64,000 bases of DNA from Bacteroides cellulosilyticus (GTDB lineage Bacteria > Bacteroidota > Bacteroidia > Bacteroidales > Bacteroidaceae), in assembly GCF_020091405.1 (NCBI RefSeq), contig NZ_CP081903.1, positions 310,001 to 374,000 on the forward strand, given 5' to 3'. The notes beneath the pieces are model-generated. The model made no database searches, had not been told where the DNA came from, and saw only the letters and a program-made list of their open reading frames with translations. Positions 63,974-64,000 of the stretch are shown here, piece by piece (positions within the stretch are counted from its first letter, which is position 1; each line of letters starts with the position of its first letter). Both the position numbers and the translations under genes were made by a program.

Positions 63974-64000
63974 ATTTGAGGAAAAAAGAAAGAGGTTTTA

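Larger units (their letters stand above)
63654..64000 (-). promoter_or_regulatory. leader and promoter region of the second SusC/SusD operon
   Basis: These 347 bases hold no gene. A perfect minus-strand -7 box TACCTTTG lies at plus 63830-63837, giving a leader of about 170 bases; the -33 is weak, which fits activator control. The leader contains a small hairpin (63709-63728), and five AGTAGA repeats lie upstream of the promoter. Confidence 0.55.

Overview
The window looks like chromosome of a gut Bacteroides or close relative. The evidence is two SusC/SusD pairs, a giant one-protein hybrid two-component sensor (HTCS), many glycoside hydrolases with signal peptides or lipoprotein signals, and promoters of the Bacteroides type (-33 TTTG, about 19 bases, -7 TAnnTTTG). 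Genes belong to short operons on both strands. No rRNA, tRNA, CRISPR array, prophage or intact insertion sequence was seen. The species cannot be named from the sequence alone.

Layout. 1-5545 (+): the end of an unknown gene, then a TolC/HlyD/two-permease export operon with no ATPase gene. 5562-10453 (-): a host-glycan operon of SGNH esterase, GH92 mannosidase and GH20 hexosaminidase. 10596-13186 (+): a BlaI repressor and a BlaR1-like M56 peptidase carrying two TonB C-terminal domains, with a dead thioredoxin-like gene fragment between them. 13292-20201 (-): a tightly packed housekeeping operon of mnmA, subtilase, xseA, xseB, ilvE, trmB and mrp. 20299-20943 (+): an HU-like DNA-binding gene behind a strongly structured leader.

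21012-38779 is a polysaccharide-utilisation locus (PUL) that is unusually rich in phosphoesterases. SusC, SusD, a glycerophosphodiesterase-like/LamG lipoprotein and a metallophosphoesterase fused to a GH2 beta-galactosidase are on the minus strand. DUF2264 and alkaline phosphatase are divergent from them, and an HTCS follows. My inference is that the substrate is a galactose-containing glycan joined or decorated by phosphate esters. Next come a GH10 xylanase/CE1 feruloyl esterase bifunctional enzyme, a phosphate-selective-type porin, a DUF3098/DUF2723 membrane pair and a lipoprotein transcription regulator.

47333-54236 holds thiamine biosynthesis. A TPP riboswitch leads thiE, thiC and a Thi4-type thiazole synthase (in place of the usual thiG/thiH/thiS/thiF set); a convergent operon carries thiD, a second ThiE/TenI-like gene and a Gfo/Idh oxidoreductase. 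Thi4 has His where the yeast suicide enzyme has Cys, so it is predicted to be the sulfide-using, catalytic type. A perfect 78-base palindrome with no loop lies between the two convergent thiamine operons.

54414-63653 holds a GH28 pectinase, a secreted metallophosphoesterase, ispF, a histidine phosphatase and a second SusC/SusD pair. The last 350 bases hold that pair's promoter region with clustered AGTAGA repeats.
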